The position numbers were made by a program, and so were the translations under genes. DNA of 64,000 nt. It comes from Isoetes taiwanensis. Taxonomy: Eukaryota; Streptophyta; Lycopodiopsida; Isoetales; Isoetaceae. The notes under the pieces were generated by a model. The model made no database searches. It saw only the letters and a list, made by a program, of their open reading frames with translations, and had not been told where the DNA came from. The stretch is taken from the NCBI GenBank assembly GCA_021234155.1, contig JAJEKV010000003.1, positions 24,278,874 through 24,342,873 of the forward strand, read 5' to 3'. Shown piece by piece: positions 43,501 to 54,887 of the stretch. The first letter of the stretch is position 1. Each line of letters begins with the position of its first letter.

Positions 43501-43799
43501 CCCTTTAGTATCAACATGGCTATATTTTGATGGGAAATTGCAGATTCTCGTAGTAAATAAAGTTTTATCCCAAATTCTTTATGCATGAATTGTTCGTTTC
43601 AAGCAGGCTGCATCAAGCAATATGTTCTCCTTTCAACTACATCCAGATGGGGTATATTCCCGTAATGCATTGGCTAACTGTATGGTCATGTATGCACTGC
43701 AGCAGTATCTTTTGGATATTTTTATCAGTTGCATTACAGGATAGTTCTATCACCTGCAAATTGAATGTGGTAAATGGCATAGAATCCAGAAGCCCAAAA

Positions 43800-43905
43800 G
43801 AAGATGCAAGATATGTGGTTCAGAGAAAATAGAGGATGAACAACACTTCTTGATCTTGTGTCCAGCTTATGAAATCAGTAGATGGCAGCATGATATGTCT
43901 ATTTT
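43800..43905 (+). pseudogene. LINE zinc-binding (zf-RVT-like) fragment
   Basis: In one plus frame KPKRRCKICGSEKIEDEQHF followed by LILCPA has CxxC-x9-H-x4-C spacing like the C-terminal zinc-binding region of plant LINE ORF2. The partner at 47860 has an internal deletion. Confidence 0.4.
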
Positions 43906-44393
43906 TTCAGATACCTTCAACAACATTAGCAGCGTGGCAAATAAGGGAGGTTTGTTACTTGTTGTGTCTATGTGAGTTTGTAATTCTTCTTGCCCTGGAT
44001 TGCAAGGTCTTTATGATATTGTGAATATATTTATCTTTATCTTTATCCTTTATCTTTAGAAAGGAGAATCAGATTTGTTCAGCAAGCTACTCTAAATAGA
44101 TTCTCTTTTTCTTGTGGATCAGTCTCTTGTTGGATGCTGTGATTGCTAGAACATTGACATGAAACGTGCCAAGATACAGACTGAGTCTATGGTCTATACC
44201 AGCTTATGAGGTCTCACTGTCCAATTGTTTGCTGTAATTAACTAGTGGAAGATTTTTTTCAATCATGTCAAATAGTGCAAGGACACTCCTAGTTGGATCT
44301 ACAGTTCCATGATCTAAATTTTTCTCTAGATACGAAGAGGTTTATCTCCAGAACTCTTGATACAAAAACATCACATTATAATTTCTGTGATCA
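43906..44393. other. Non-coding between duplication units
   Basis: No gene seen; short TTTATCTTTATCC repeats near 44030. Confidence 0.4.
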
Positions 44394-44556
44394 TTGCTTT
44401 GCTCTAATGGTTTGAAAAAATGATGAAGAATTATATATACAAGACTACTTCCAAATCTTCTTTCATGGCAAGGGACGAGCATACATGCCTAACCCAGAGG
44501 CATGATGTAATGAAGTGGCACTTGTTAATATATTTTTCGTTAAAGAAAACATGACA
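44394..44556. repeat. Short dispersed repeat (partners 48996-49130, 49322, 51972)
   Basis: ATTGCTTTGCTCTAATGGTT onward recurs at 48996. The TTAATATATTTTTCGTTAAA segment recurs at 49328 and 51975. Confidence 0.75.
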
Positions 44557-45170
44557 TCAAATGAACAATTAACGCAGAACATTCACAAGCCATCAGGCAA
44601 CTTTCATGGCAATTGGCCAATCTATAAAATCAATTAATCAACAACATTTCAATCTACTACTTTTGCAGGTCTTGGAATAATATCTGGCACGGTCGAGGAG
44701 CATAGAGATAAATCAAGGCAAGGCCTAATCCAAAGGAAATAAAAGACATCACAAGATATGCAACTATCAAATATAAGTCCTTTTTTTTTACATTAAGTTT
44801 AAATCAACAACCTATAGCGCAAGTGCTTTGCCCCTCTTGACAGCAGGGTCCTAAGTCAAATCAACACCCCATTTTGTCTTTCGCCAAGACTGCAATGGAT
44901 CTCCTTAAACACTAGCGTTTGTTGACTTTGGAGCCATCTTCAAGTTTTTGTTATTAATACATGATGGCAAAGATAGGTTCAAAACTCTGATCACAGAGTC
45001 TAAGTATGAAACGAAAAAGTAGAACCTCCGCTTACCTGGCTTCGAATCCATGTGTTTGTGTAATCACCAATGTATTTCCTGCAAGGAAGAGCTGCTGAAG
45101 GGCATCAATCTTCCCTAATGGAAATGCGTCAAGAACTCCTACTATCGCCAAAACTCTTCCTGTTTCAAAC
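44553..45170. repeat. Segmental duplication unit 2a (partner 40428-41110)
   Basis: Same orientation, roughly 4.1 kb to the right of its partner; carries a 66-base deletion in the small gene fragment. Confidence 0.85.
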
Positions 45171-46097
45171 TGATTCAGAGAGTTTCAAAATTAAGCAAAC
45201 TTCCTTCTTAGCAACTGTACTTTGATAACCATTGCCTGCAAATCCTAAACCCAAAAAAGCTCTATTGCCAGGCATAGGACCAATATAAAGAGAGACAATC
45301 AAGGATTACATAATTGCATGGAGGCATTAAATGAAAGCGCCGGTAGTGGTCTAAGAATTTCAATTAACATTTTGTGACAACTGGATAATTTGAGATTACC
45401 ATGTACTATTGGGAATAGATTTTCAGAACTTCAAATCTGCCTATTGAACTCCATGATCAACGAACTACAAATGGCTTTAATACAAGTACCATATGATAGA
45501 GTGAGACTTCTATAAAGACAAAAACAAATTTTTTTTTTTTCTGGTTGCTCAAGAGAAAACAAGTTTTCCTCCATCCACATTCAAAGTATTTATGTGTGAG
45601 CAGCTTTAGAGCGTAATTCGTTTGCGAATGCAAACAATGGGTTGAATATCAAAAGATCACACCAAATATTAAGCAATTCCTCCTCACGAACATCAGGGTT
45701 AACCAAGCTGCATTCTCGTACTTAGTTAGCAGGAATGTTACCAATTAAAAGGGGATGCCCTTTGCCAGTTTCTTTTGTGCATAGCCTAGGTACAAGTTAT
45801 GTCTACTGACAGATTCCCTTTTATTGCATTCTTGGAATCCCATCAGAATGGTCGGTACCAAGAGGGTATAAAATGTGCAAACAACTAAAGCGAGAGTTAC
45901 GCTTTATCATATTATGGATTCTAAAAAAAAAGATGCAATATGTGCTCATAAAAAGAGCATGCAATGCTATCAACCTTATCATCACACCACAAATTTAAGG
46001 ACTTTATGGTTTGGGGGATAAGGATTTAGATTTTTAGGATTTGTGTGTAATTTACATATTCTAAAGATTGAGACAATTACAAGGGTTGACTTGCCAA
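45171..46097. other. Unit-specific non-coding segment
   Basis: Present only in the second unit; no gene seen. Confidence 0.4.
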
Positions 46098-47880
46098 GTT
46101 TTAATTCTCCCCGAGGTTATATTTGACTTGCCTCATCTTTCTAAATTGTAAACTCTTCACAGACACTCCATTTATAGGACAAACTACATGTACAACCTAC
46201 GAAGTCCATTACAATAACCATTCCACATGTCCACAAATGCTCGGCACTGTCGGGCACACGTTTCTAGTGTTATTTATCAAGTTATGGATCTTCTATGATG
46301 ATGGTTGGTCATTTTTTGCACCTCTTGTGTATGAGGAAAGGTAGAGCTCTAAAAGCGATTGTAGATGGTGCTTCTAGCTTGGTCCCAAAAATTCCCAATT
46401 ATATGCGACCCTGCATAGGACCCTGGACGATTGTGGATAGCGGGATTTGACCCTGGCTGGTTGTGGGTAGCGGGATTTGTCGGGGATGTACAAGTGAGGA
46501 CTTGTCTGGTGACAACTGGACCCATGGTGTGGAGAGACTACTAGGGGGAACTTAGCGTGCTAGGCTCAATAGTCTATCTCCTAGGTGATGCGTTGCAATC
46601 GTCGATAAGTCGAGTACAAAGGATCAAACAATCAACATCCTTTAGCCATCTCTCATTGGCAACAAATTGCATATACTATAGAAACAATTGATCATAACAA
46701 ACTAACTAATGTTGACAATAGTGTTCTACAACATATCCCAAATTCTTTATTATTATAATCAATTTGCATGTCACATGTACAGCGTTAGCAAAGAAGTCAA
46801 ATAATGATCTTGCATGTATTTTTTTCCATCAACTTGACCCTCACAGATCATATGGTGAATAGAGAAAGGCAGGCCTCTTACCTCAACAATATCTCTCCTC
46901 CACACAGATGCAAACTTGACATCCATTTCCTCAGCCTTTGAATACGGTCGGCATACACCCAATGCCAATTGCCTTGACTTGGCCACCTTTGGTCCAGTAT
47001 GAACCTTGGTCTGAGTGTTAAACATTAAGAAGTTCTCTATGTCCCATTTGGTGTGGAGATCCAACCTCCTTGTTGTGCAAATCCACATCTTTAAATGATT
47101 GGTACTGGTCTAACTGGAGATTGCCCATCCAATTAACCATTAGAACATAGATGTGTTTCCTTTGTATTGCTTGGTGTGCTCATCCCGTTTTTCTTGTGGT
47201 TCGTCATACCACATACTTGTATGTATTTCGTCATACCACATGACATCATCCGATCTGTTTGTAAATGTCTTAACCACAAGACCAACTTTTATTAAGCATG
47301 CAACGTGGCTCATTTGCAACAGCATAAACTTGAACGATAAACTGGCTCATTCCGACCTTGTCATCAGTGAAGTCACACTAGGCACGGTTAGTTTCAGTAC
47401 TTAATAATTATTCCTCTTGTATACCCTTAGCTAAGAACAATATGTTAAACAGATGACTTGGGGCTCTCAAAACACGGAAAAGGAAGCTCATGATCAACTA
47501 TGTTACGCATTTGATAATGGCATCAACATTCTGGATACTGCCAAAATAGTACAGTCCCCTTTAGTATCAACATGGCTATATTTTGATGGGAAATTGCAGA
47601 TTCTCGTAGTAAATAAAGTTTTATCCCAAATTCTTTATGCATGAATTGTTCGTTTCAAGCAGGCTGCATCAAGCAATATGTTCTCCTTTCAACTACATCC
47701 AGATGGGGTATATTCCCGTAATGCATTGGCTAATTGTATGGTCATGTATGCACTGCAGCAGTATCTTTTGGATAGTTTTATCAGTTGCATTACAGGATAG
47801 TTCTATCACCTGCAAATTGAATGTGGTAAATGGCATAGAATCCAGAAGCCCAAAAGAAGATGCAAGATATGTGAGAAAAT
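46098..47880. repeat. Segmental duplication unit 2b (partner 41879-43830)
   Basis: Carries the same frames in the same order: 46123-46344 plus, 46771-47088 minus, 47453-47644 plus. Confidence 0.88.
47450..47556 (+). pseudogene. Aldo/keto reductase-like exon fragment, second copy
   Basis: MTWGSQNTEKEAHDQLCYAF then DNGINILDTAK. One residue (QNTE) is nearer to the family consensus than in the left copy. Confidence 0.6.
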
Positions 47881-49288
47881 AGAGGATGAAACGAACGACA
47901 TTGAAATATATAGAAAAGTATATTAGTGCTTCTGGAAGATGTAGGAACAAAGTTTGGCAAATATGTAATAAAAAAACACTATTGAACACAACTTGTACAT
48001 AATTTGTTTAAATATGCCAAGACCTAGGGTAAAGTAACTTGGAAATATGAAAGGGGGTAGGCACCTTGGCTCAGCTTTTCATAGACAGTGATTTCACATA
48101 GCACAATTGATGTAAATAATCAATTCTCGTTGTGATGCCGACATTGATTCAATCGACCTAGTTACGCCCTCATGAGTGCAGCATCTCACGAAACGAGTCT
48201 TACTTGCAATTGATTCCCCATGCTTGGAAACCCTTAGTATTAAAGATTAATAATGAACCATTGTAGATTAATGTGCAGACGTGTATTTTCCAATGGGGAA
48301 CCCATCACATGTGGTTTCCAAACCCATGTGCTTCCGGTTAAGGAATCATGTTTTGATCTTATAAAGGTTATATCCCATGCATAAAATTTCCTAAGGATAT
48401 TCTAAATGTTAAAATATAAGCCAAACAAGATGTAAAATACCATTGTAAAGGCCTTAAATGTTAATGATTTCTCACTTTTAACCTAAAAATCTCGAGAGTG
48501 ATAAATGAGGGCCAAATAAGTTGAAGTTCTCATTTAAAGTAGAAAGTGGCATTCTAAATTTTAACATTCCCAAAGATCGTTAACATTCCTATGTTTTTTA
48601 ATGCATTTGGGTGGTCGAAATTATATTTGAAATCTGAAAATATCCTAAATCGTAGACACCGAACAATGTTTTTTTCATTACGGAAAGGTCGATCTTCTCT
48701 CCCAGATTTCGCACAGCACAATCGATTAGAAGACTCGATTCTTTCTGATATCAAAGCCAGATATCCACTGATCCGTTCAAACGAATTATGCCCACAAGGT
48801 TTGCTGCATGTCGAATTAAAAATATTCTTGTCTTTAGCACCAGACCGAAACCACTGTTCATACTCTAAACCAATCTAATACTGTGCTCACTTTATCAAAA
48901 TTAACCTGCTTACCATGCGGTCTGTAAATATGCATCAATATTTTGAATTCCTCCTCCTCTTATCGTATCTAACCTGTAAACCTTATATTGTTCTACCCTC
49001 ATTGCTTTGCTCTAATGGTTTGAAAAAAATGATGAAGAATTATATATACAAGACTACTTCCAAATCTTCTTTCATGGCAAGGGACGAGCATACATGCGTA
49101 ACCCAGAGGCATGATGTAATGAAGTGGCACATAGTTCAGTTGAAACTGCAGAAACATCAGCATCAGCGCCATAATCTATGAACGACTTTACCGTATTACA
49201 ATATCTTTGTCTTACAGCATGCACAAACTATTTCATTACATGCATGCAAGTAGGCTCTCGAAGTTCTTACTAGAGCCCGGCACCATAA
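47881..49288. other. No gene supported
   Basis: The frame 48591-48878 (RKGRSSLPDFAQHNRLEDSI) has no recognised domain. 48996-49130 repeats 44394-44520. Confidence 0.4.
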
Positions 49289-50400
49289 CTAGTAATATTA
49301 TGTAATGGAAATTATAAAAATGCTTGTTAATATATTTTTCGTTAAAGAAAACATGACAAATTATATTATATTCTATTATTAGTGTTTCTAACCTACTTGT
49401 TATAACATGCAGAACTGATTCCGCCTTTGACATAATATGCTTGGTTTATAGCAGGAGCATTTGTAAGTGTGGCAGGAAGGCTGTGATTTAGAGTCTACAT
49501 TTTGATAGTCCATTAGAATGCATTGTGCGGAGGCATAGTACTAGAACTATATCAAGTTTGCACACGTAATGATTAGACTAGATCTTCCTATTATCTTCAA
49601 TACCAACTTTCTATATACTAGAAACAGTATACTACATCTGATAGCATAGACATGAAAAGATAAAAGACCAAGTAGTCAAAATAAAAGGACATCAAGTGCA
49701 AAAAATCTTTATAAATTCTCCACGTATTTACAACCCAAATGGGAGCTGTACAATCTCAATAACCATATAGAAATGGCAGTACAATTTCAATATGAATATA
49801 CAAGTGGCTGAACATTCTCAAATGTTAAGTTCTCATTGGAAGCAACAAACTTGCCTTTAGGTTTCCTAGATTGTGGAGGCTTTCGAGATCCTAACACCCT
49901 TAGTTTGCCCCCAACAGTCCACTCTCTCTTGCAACTTCTGCACGTATACCTGTGTTGGCCTTGCTTCTTATTGTTGAAGTAGTCGAAGCGTGTGTTATCA
50001 CTGAAACACCGAGGGCAATCAAGATGGGGCATCTCTATCTTCTGCTTCTTCATCCTTGGAGCTGTCATTTCTTGTGGCATAGTTGCCATGCTTGCTGTTG
50101 CCTGTCTGCTTTCAAGTTGAATCGAGTTGGCAACTATCTTCCTCTTCTTCATCTTTGGAGCAAGTCCAATTGATGCATTGACCAAGTCATGCATGGCTAT
50201 ACTGGCTTCTGCTTCAACTTATTGACTGACAAAAGTTGACAAAGTCCTCATCTAGGTCTTCTGCAAACAAGCCATCCAATGATGGCGCTTTGTCCCCTAC
50301 CAATAAGCCACCTAATTCATCCATAAGCTTAAGTATGTCTTCCTCATATAAGTCTTCGTCAGAGAGGTGTTCATCATCAAGAACTATTGGTCCACGTCAA
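49289..50400. repeat. Direct duplication, left unit (partner 51940-53140)
   Basis: From TATTATGTAATGGAAATT, through the Dof-like gene, to GTTCATCATCAAGAAC. Spacing is about 2.65 kb. The left unit carries several deletions in the gene. Confidence 0.88.
49787..50395 (-). pseudogene. Broken copy of the Dof-like gene
   Basis: Minus strand retains the zinc finger and C-terminus of the gene at 52415-53272 almost unchanged. It has lost a 93-base in-frame segment, a 29-base segment upstream (frameshift near 50221) and everything before the DDEHL codons. The break near 50385 is next to a palindrome-rich insertion. A shortened 135-aa frame from ATG 50194 could still encode the zinc finger. Confidence 0.75.
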
Positions 50401-50410
50401 CATTTAAGAA

Positions 50411-50775
50411 GAATTGGTTTTCACATGGAATTATATAAGACATGTCTTATTTAGGTTCGGGTAGGTTTGGATAGGTTTGGTAAGGGCAATGGAGTCTTAT
50501 TTTATACCGGGGGACTTCCCCCGCCATAAAATAAGACACCACTTATTATATTCTATTTTATTCTATTGACCAATCATATTCAAAATAATGGGTGGTCTTA
50601 TTTTGTGATGGTTTTCACACTAGTATTTGTTAGTGTCTCATTTACATAAGACACCCTGTAGTGTGAAGACAACTTATATTTGTGTGTCTTATTTTTTGCT
50701 TTGGAGTCACAAATGATGTCTTATATGAAATAGGACAGCCATATTATAAGACATCGTGTGAAAAGGCCCTAAACC
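50411..50775. mobile_element. MITE-like element rich in ATAAGACA palindromes
   Basis: Begins GGTTTTCACATGG and ends CGTGTGAAAAGGCC, imperfect inverted ends. Inside, TCTTAT or ATAAGA occurs many times in both orientations, along with a second inverted pair (GTTTTCACACT / AGTGTGAAGAC). No frame and no clear target duplication found. Confidence 0.4.
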
Positions 50776-51939
50776 GATGCACAAGGCTTGAAAGCTGATC
50801 TAGTTTTTTATTTTTGTTGCTTGCTTCAAACGGCTGAGGCCTTGACTATTGTACTGGATATTCTTTAAACAATCATCCTCACCTTTTTTGATTCGTTCGG
50901 CATATGCACGGCGAATGAGTGAGCAGAGTTCATGACATACTACCTATTTTTGTCAAAATGGCTTAAAATGCTTAAATCTTTAAGTTTGAATAGATCTTTA
51001 GGGTTTATGTGTTTTATTATGTTTAACTCAAAAAAAGTGCCGACAGTAACTCAAAACTATATGGATCTCTATATTATAGCCATATGAATAATGGATTGGA
51101 TAGGAAGACATGGCCGCAGCTGTGCCACTATGGTGTGCATTGCCTCAGCAGCCAAGGCCATCCCTCTTTGCCACACAATTTCGTTCAAACAACCTCTCTC
51201 TGGAGACAAATTCTAAACTCTGGGATGATAAAGAAATGCCTTTGGCCGATAGACTGCTGGATTATATTGAAGGTATTTCCTCCTGAAATGGAGTACATGT
51301 TCATCCTAACGTGCACAAAGTTCACCAAGCCACAAAACAAGTGAACATTGCAAAAAACATATAGCATAGTTAGGGTAGTTAGGGCTGTTATTGAAAAGTT
51401 TTAATCAAGAATGTTTTGAAGTATTTTGAACAAGTGAACATTGCAAAAAACAAATAGCATAGTTAGGGTAGTTAGGGCTGTTATTGAAAAGTTTATCAAA
51501 ATACTTCATTGTCAGCGGCTTTTTATGTGCTTCACATCATGGTTTGTATTTTCAATATTTTATGAAATAAATCATTGGAACTGAAGGTTTACTTTCATGT
51601 GATGCCTTTCTTCATAACCTAGTGGCATGACACGAAATACTTAAAGAAGTGCTTAATAGGTCATACTATTCTATGTATAAAAAACATACTACCATAGATG
51701 ATCCGAAAGCTCTGTTAGAATTGTTTTCGTTATTTTTGTAATTTCGCTATTTTTTCTAGTGCATGCTCTTAGGTTGGATACCCCATAGTCTACTCGTGCA
51801 ATGCCTTCCCATATTATACTAATATCAAGCATCACATTTTAAGAACTTTTGCACCAGTCCAAAGTTACACAAATTTTCCCTGCATGAGTGAGTTGACGAA
51901 GAGAAATGTTCGCGGCGGCCTTGGCCGTCGCAATATTTC
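50776..51939. other. Non-coding; 90-bp tandem duplication at 51338-51500
   Basis: AACAAGTGAACATTGCAAAA and following bases to GTTATTGAAAAGTTT occur twice. No gene supported. Confidence 0.5.
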
Positions 51940-52414
51940 TTGTATTATGTAATGGAAATTAAAAAAATGCTTGTTAATATATTTTTCGTTAAAGAAAACA
52001 TGACAAATTATATTATATTCTATTAGTGTTTCTAACCTACTTGTTATAACATGCAGAACTGACTCTGCCTTTGACATAATATGCTTGGTTTATAGCAGGA
52101 GCATTTGTAAGTGTAATGTGAAGGCTGTGATTTAGAGTCTACATTTTGATAGTCCATTCGAATGCATTGTGCGGAGGCATAGTACTAGAAATATATCAAG
52201 TTTGCACACGTAATGATTAGACTAGATCTTCCTATTATCTTCAATACCAACTTTCTATATACTAGAAACAGTATACTACATTTGATAGCATAGACATGAA
52301 AAGATAAAAGACCAAGTAGTCAAAATAAAAGGACATCAAGTGCAAAAAATCTTTATAAATTCTCCACGTGGAGCTGTACAATCTCAATAACCATATAGAA
52401 ATGGCCGTACAATT
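51940..52414. repeat. Direct duplication, right unit, 3' flank of the Dof-like gene
   Basis: Matches 49289-49786 with small indels; the duplication continues through the gene to about 53140. Confidence 0.85.
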
Positions 52415-53272
52415 TCAATATGAATATACAAGTGGCTGAACATTCTCAAATGTTAAGTTCTCATTGGAAGCAACAAACTTGCCTTTAGGTTTCCTAGATT
52501 GTGGAGGCTTTCGAGGTCCTAACACCCTTAGTTTGCCCCCAACAGTCCACTCTCTCTTGCAACTTCTGCACGTATACCTGTGTTGGCCTTGCTTCTTATT
52601 GTTGAAGTAGTCGAAGCGTGTGTTATCACTGAAACACCTAGGGCAATCAAGATGGGGCATCTCTATCTTCTGCTTCTTCATCCTTGGAGCTGTCATTTCT
52701 TGTGGCATAGTTGCCATGCTTGCTGTTGCCTGTCTGCTTTCAAGTTGAATCGAGTTGGCAACTATCTTCCTCTTCTTCATCTTTGGAGCTGCCATTCCTT
52801 GTGTTGCTTGTTGCTCCCATGGCTGCCATTCACGCGGATATGTACAAGTGTTCCATGTGCTTACTGTTGCCTGTTCACTTCCAAGTCCAATTGATGCATT
52901 GACCAAGTCATGCATGGCTATACTGGCTTCTGCTTCAACTTCACTATCTCCTTTGCAGAGATTTTCTTCTATTGACTGACAAAAGTTGACAAAGTCCTCA
53001 TCTAGGTCTTCTGCAAACAAGCCATCCAATGATGGCGCTTTGTCCTCTACCAATAAGCCACCTAATTCATCCATAAGCTTAACTATGTCTTCCTCAGATA
53101 AGTCTTCGTCAGAGAGGTGTTCATCATCAAGAACGTCTAAAGTAGGAGCTGTAAAAGACGCATTGACATCAAGTACGTCAATACATGCTAGGGCGTCCTC
53201 CTGGTCCAAGCTCCTCAGATAGTTGAATTCCTCCGCACTCAAAATAAAGTCTTCGTCGTCAAGCTCCGCCAT
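52415..53272 (-). CDS. Divergent Dof-type zinc-finger protein
   Basis: 285 intact codons from ATG 53272 (MAELDDEDFILSAEEFNYLR). Residues 1-115 are very acidic, an activation-domain-like region. A lysine-rich motif APKMKKRKI or APRMKKQKI occurs twice, likely nuclear localisation. The zinc finger starts at LDCPRCFSDNTRFDYFNN, then GQHRYTCRSCKREWTVGG: CX2CX21CX2C spacing and the YFNN and WTxGG residues are those of Dof transcription factors. Canonical FCYYNN and NVPVGGG residues are altered, and the tail is PRKPPQSRKPKGK. Dof proteins bind AAAG sites. DNA binding is an inference for such a divergent copy. Confidence 0.75.
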   Translation of the reverse strand: MAELDDEDFILSAEEFNYLRSLDQEDALACIDVLDVNASFTAPTLDVLDDEHLSDEDLSEEDIVKLMDELGGLLVEDKAPSLDGLFAEDLDEDFVNFCQSIEENLCKGDSEVEAEASIAMHDLVNASIGLGSEQATVSTWNTCTYPREWQPWEQQATQGMAAPKMKKRKIVANSIQLESRQATASMATMPQEMTAPRMKKQKIEMPHLDCPRCFSDNTRFDYFNNKKQGQHRYTCRSCKREWTVGGKLRVLGPRKPPQSRKPKGKFVASNENLTFENVQPLVYSY

Positions 53273-54887
53273 CGTGAAAGTCCTCCTTGAAAATGCTGTA
53301 AGTTAATGCGAAATCTGGAATGAATGGGAGTCTTATATTGGTTGCCTTGATTCCCAAGTTATCCCCATTTCTTAAAATATCTCCTAAATATATCAGTGAT
53401 CTTTTTTGTGCTCACGTAAATATCGCAGGGGAAAGCCATGGGCAGATGACGCGGCCATGGATATACCAGCACAGATTGCATTCCGCGGCCATAGATGGGG
53501 CAGTTTCAAAAGGAAGAAAAAGAGATGTGGTACTATTTTTCAAAGAAATGGCGTGGAATTTCTTGCCGAGGAGCATAATGCACAGAGATTTGACTATGGC
53601 AGGTTGTAGTTGTAGCTGTTAAATCCATCAGAAATCCTTGGTAATTTAGGTTTTATGCACTTCCCTTCCTTAAAATTTCAATATTCTAATGGTTATATCA
53701 GCGAAGTTGGTAAGAATGCACTTATGGCAGTTGAATTCTTACAGAGAAATGGCTGCAAAGCCCGTGAACTATTTTATACTGGAAGGGTGCATCTTCAAAA
53801 CATGGACCACTGATGTGGTGCATCAGTCTGCATAGGCCAGTCTATGGCTATGCAACCGTTATGCAGGTTTCTCTCATACAACTCTGCAATTTAGAAGAGA
53901 TTCTGAAAGATCCATGCCTTTCATAGAAGGTTAACATCGTATTGCAGCATGTGGGTGGCATCACTGTTTAAAGGCAAAAATAATTGGCTGGAAAATATTA
54001 ATAGTGATTTCTGCCGATGAACCTTCATTGGGCTGGATTTTTGACCAGTTGTGGGTGCCTTCTAATGGCTGGGGTTTATTTTAATTCAACTCTTTTTAAT
54101 TTCTGTGATTGACCAAAGAGAGATAGTGGGAGCCACCATTTCTTGAATTGGTTGGGCAGATAGGGAATTTGACAGAATATCTGAGACAGTTGGTGTGCCA
54201 TGAGTGGTGCACCTATGATGTATTCAGTTTGGCTATTGAATGGAAACCTTTGATATGTTCATTGAAGAGGCTACTTTTATATGGAAAGCAAGAATAAATT
54301 TTTGCTTTTGGCATGTACTGTTGAAGGGTTGGAGGAATACTAAAGCTCATGACATGATTGCAGACTCACTCAGAAATCTGCAGCATTGCATGTGAGCTAG
54401 AAGAATCCTCTATGAAGCCTGAAGACTCCTATGGATACGGGAACTCCAAAACAAAAGGATGATGTAAGCAGTGCAGTTTGCTTGTTAGTCCAAAGGAAGA
54501 TATTGAGAAAAAGAAGAAGGGAAGAGTAAGACTGATGGAATGAAGAAATTGAGCAAGCGTCTTTCCAAAGGAAACGGATAAAACTGTCCCAGTCAATCTT
54601 TGAAACAGAGAGCTCAATCTATTCAGATCCGGGCGGAAGAAAATGATCTGAACCAGTGGAGAAGTTATGTTAGTTATATGTCCAAGTGAGAGTGTTGGAA
54701 GTAATAAACACACTTTCTTGTGGTGTCTTGTGTGTCTGGGATTATTCTCTTGTGTCCATCTGTCCGTTGATTGTTCCTGTCTTTCTAGTTGCATTGTTTT
54801 AACACCCTTAGGCTGTTCAAACCTTTCTTTATTCCTGATGATTCAGACTATCTGATTGCTTATTTCTTGTTGTTAACGTAGTTAGAC
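53273..54887. other. Upstream region of both flanking genes; no gene supported
   Basis: Holds the presumed promoters of the Dof-like gene (leftward) and the anion-channel gene (rightward). Frames at 53320 and 53406 overlap each other without recognisable domains. Sequence around 54200-54310 has decayed coding character. Confidence 0.4.

Larger units (their letters stand above)
41879..43830. repeat. Segmental duplication unit 1b (partner 46098-47880)
   Basis: Nearly identical over about 1.8-1.9 kb. It includes identical 73-aa plus frames (41904 and 46123), the 105-aa minus frame and the reductase-like exon. Confidence 0.88.
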
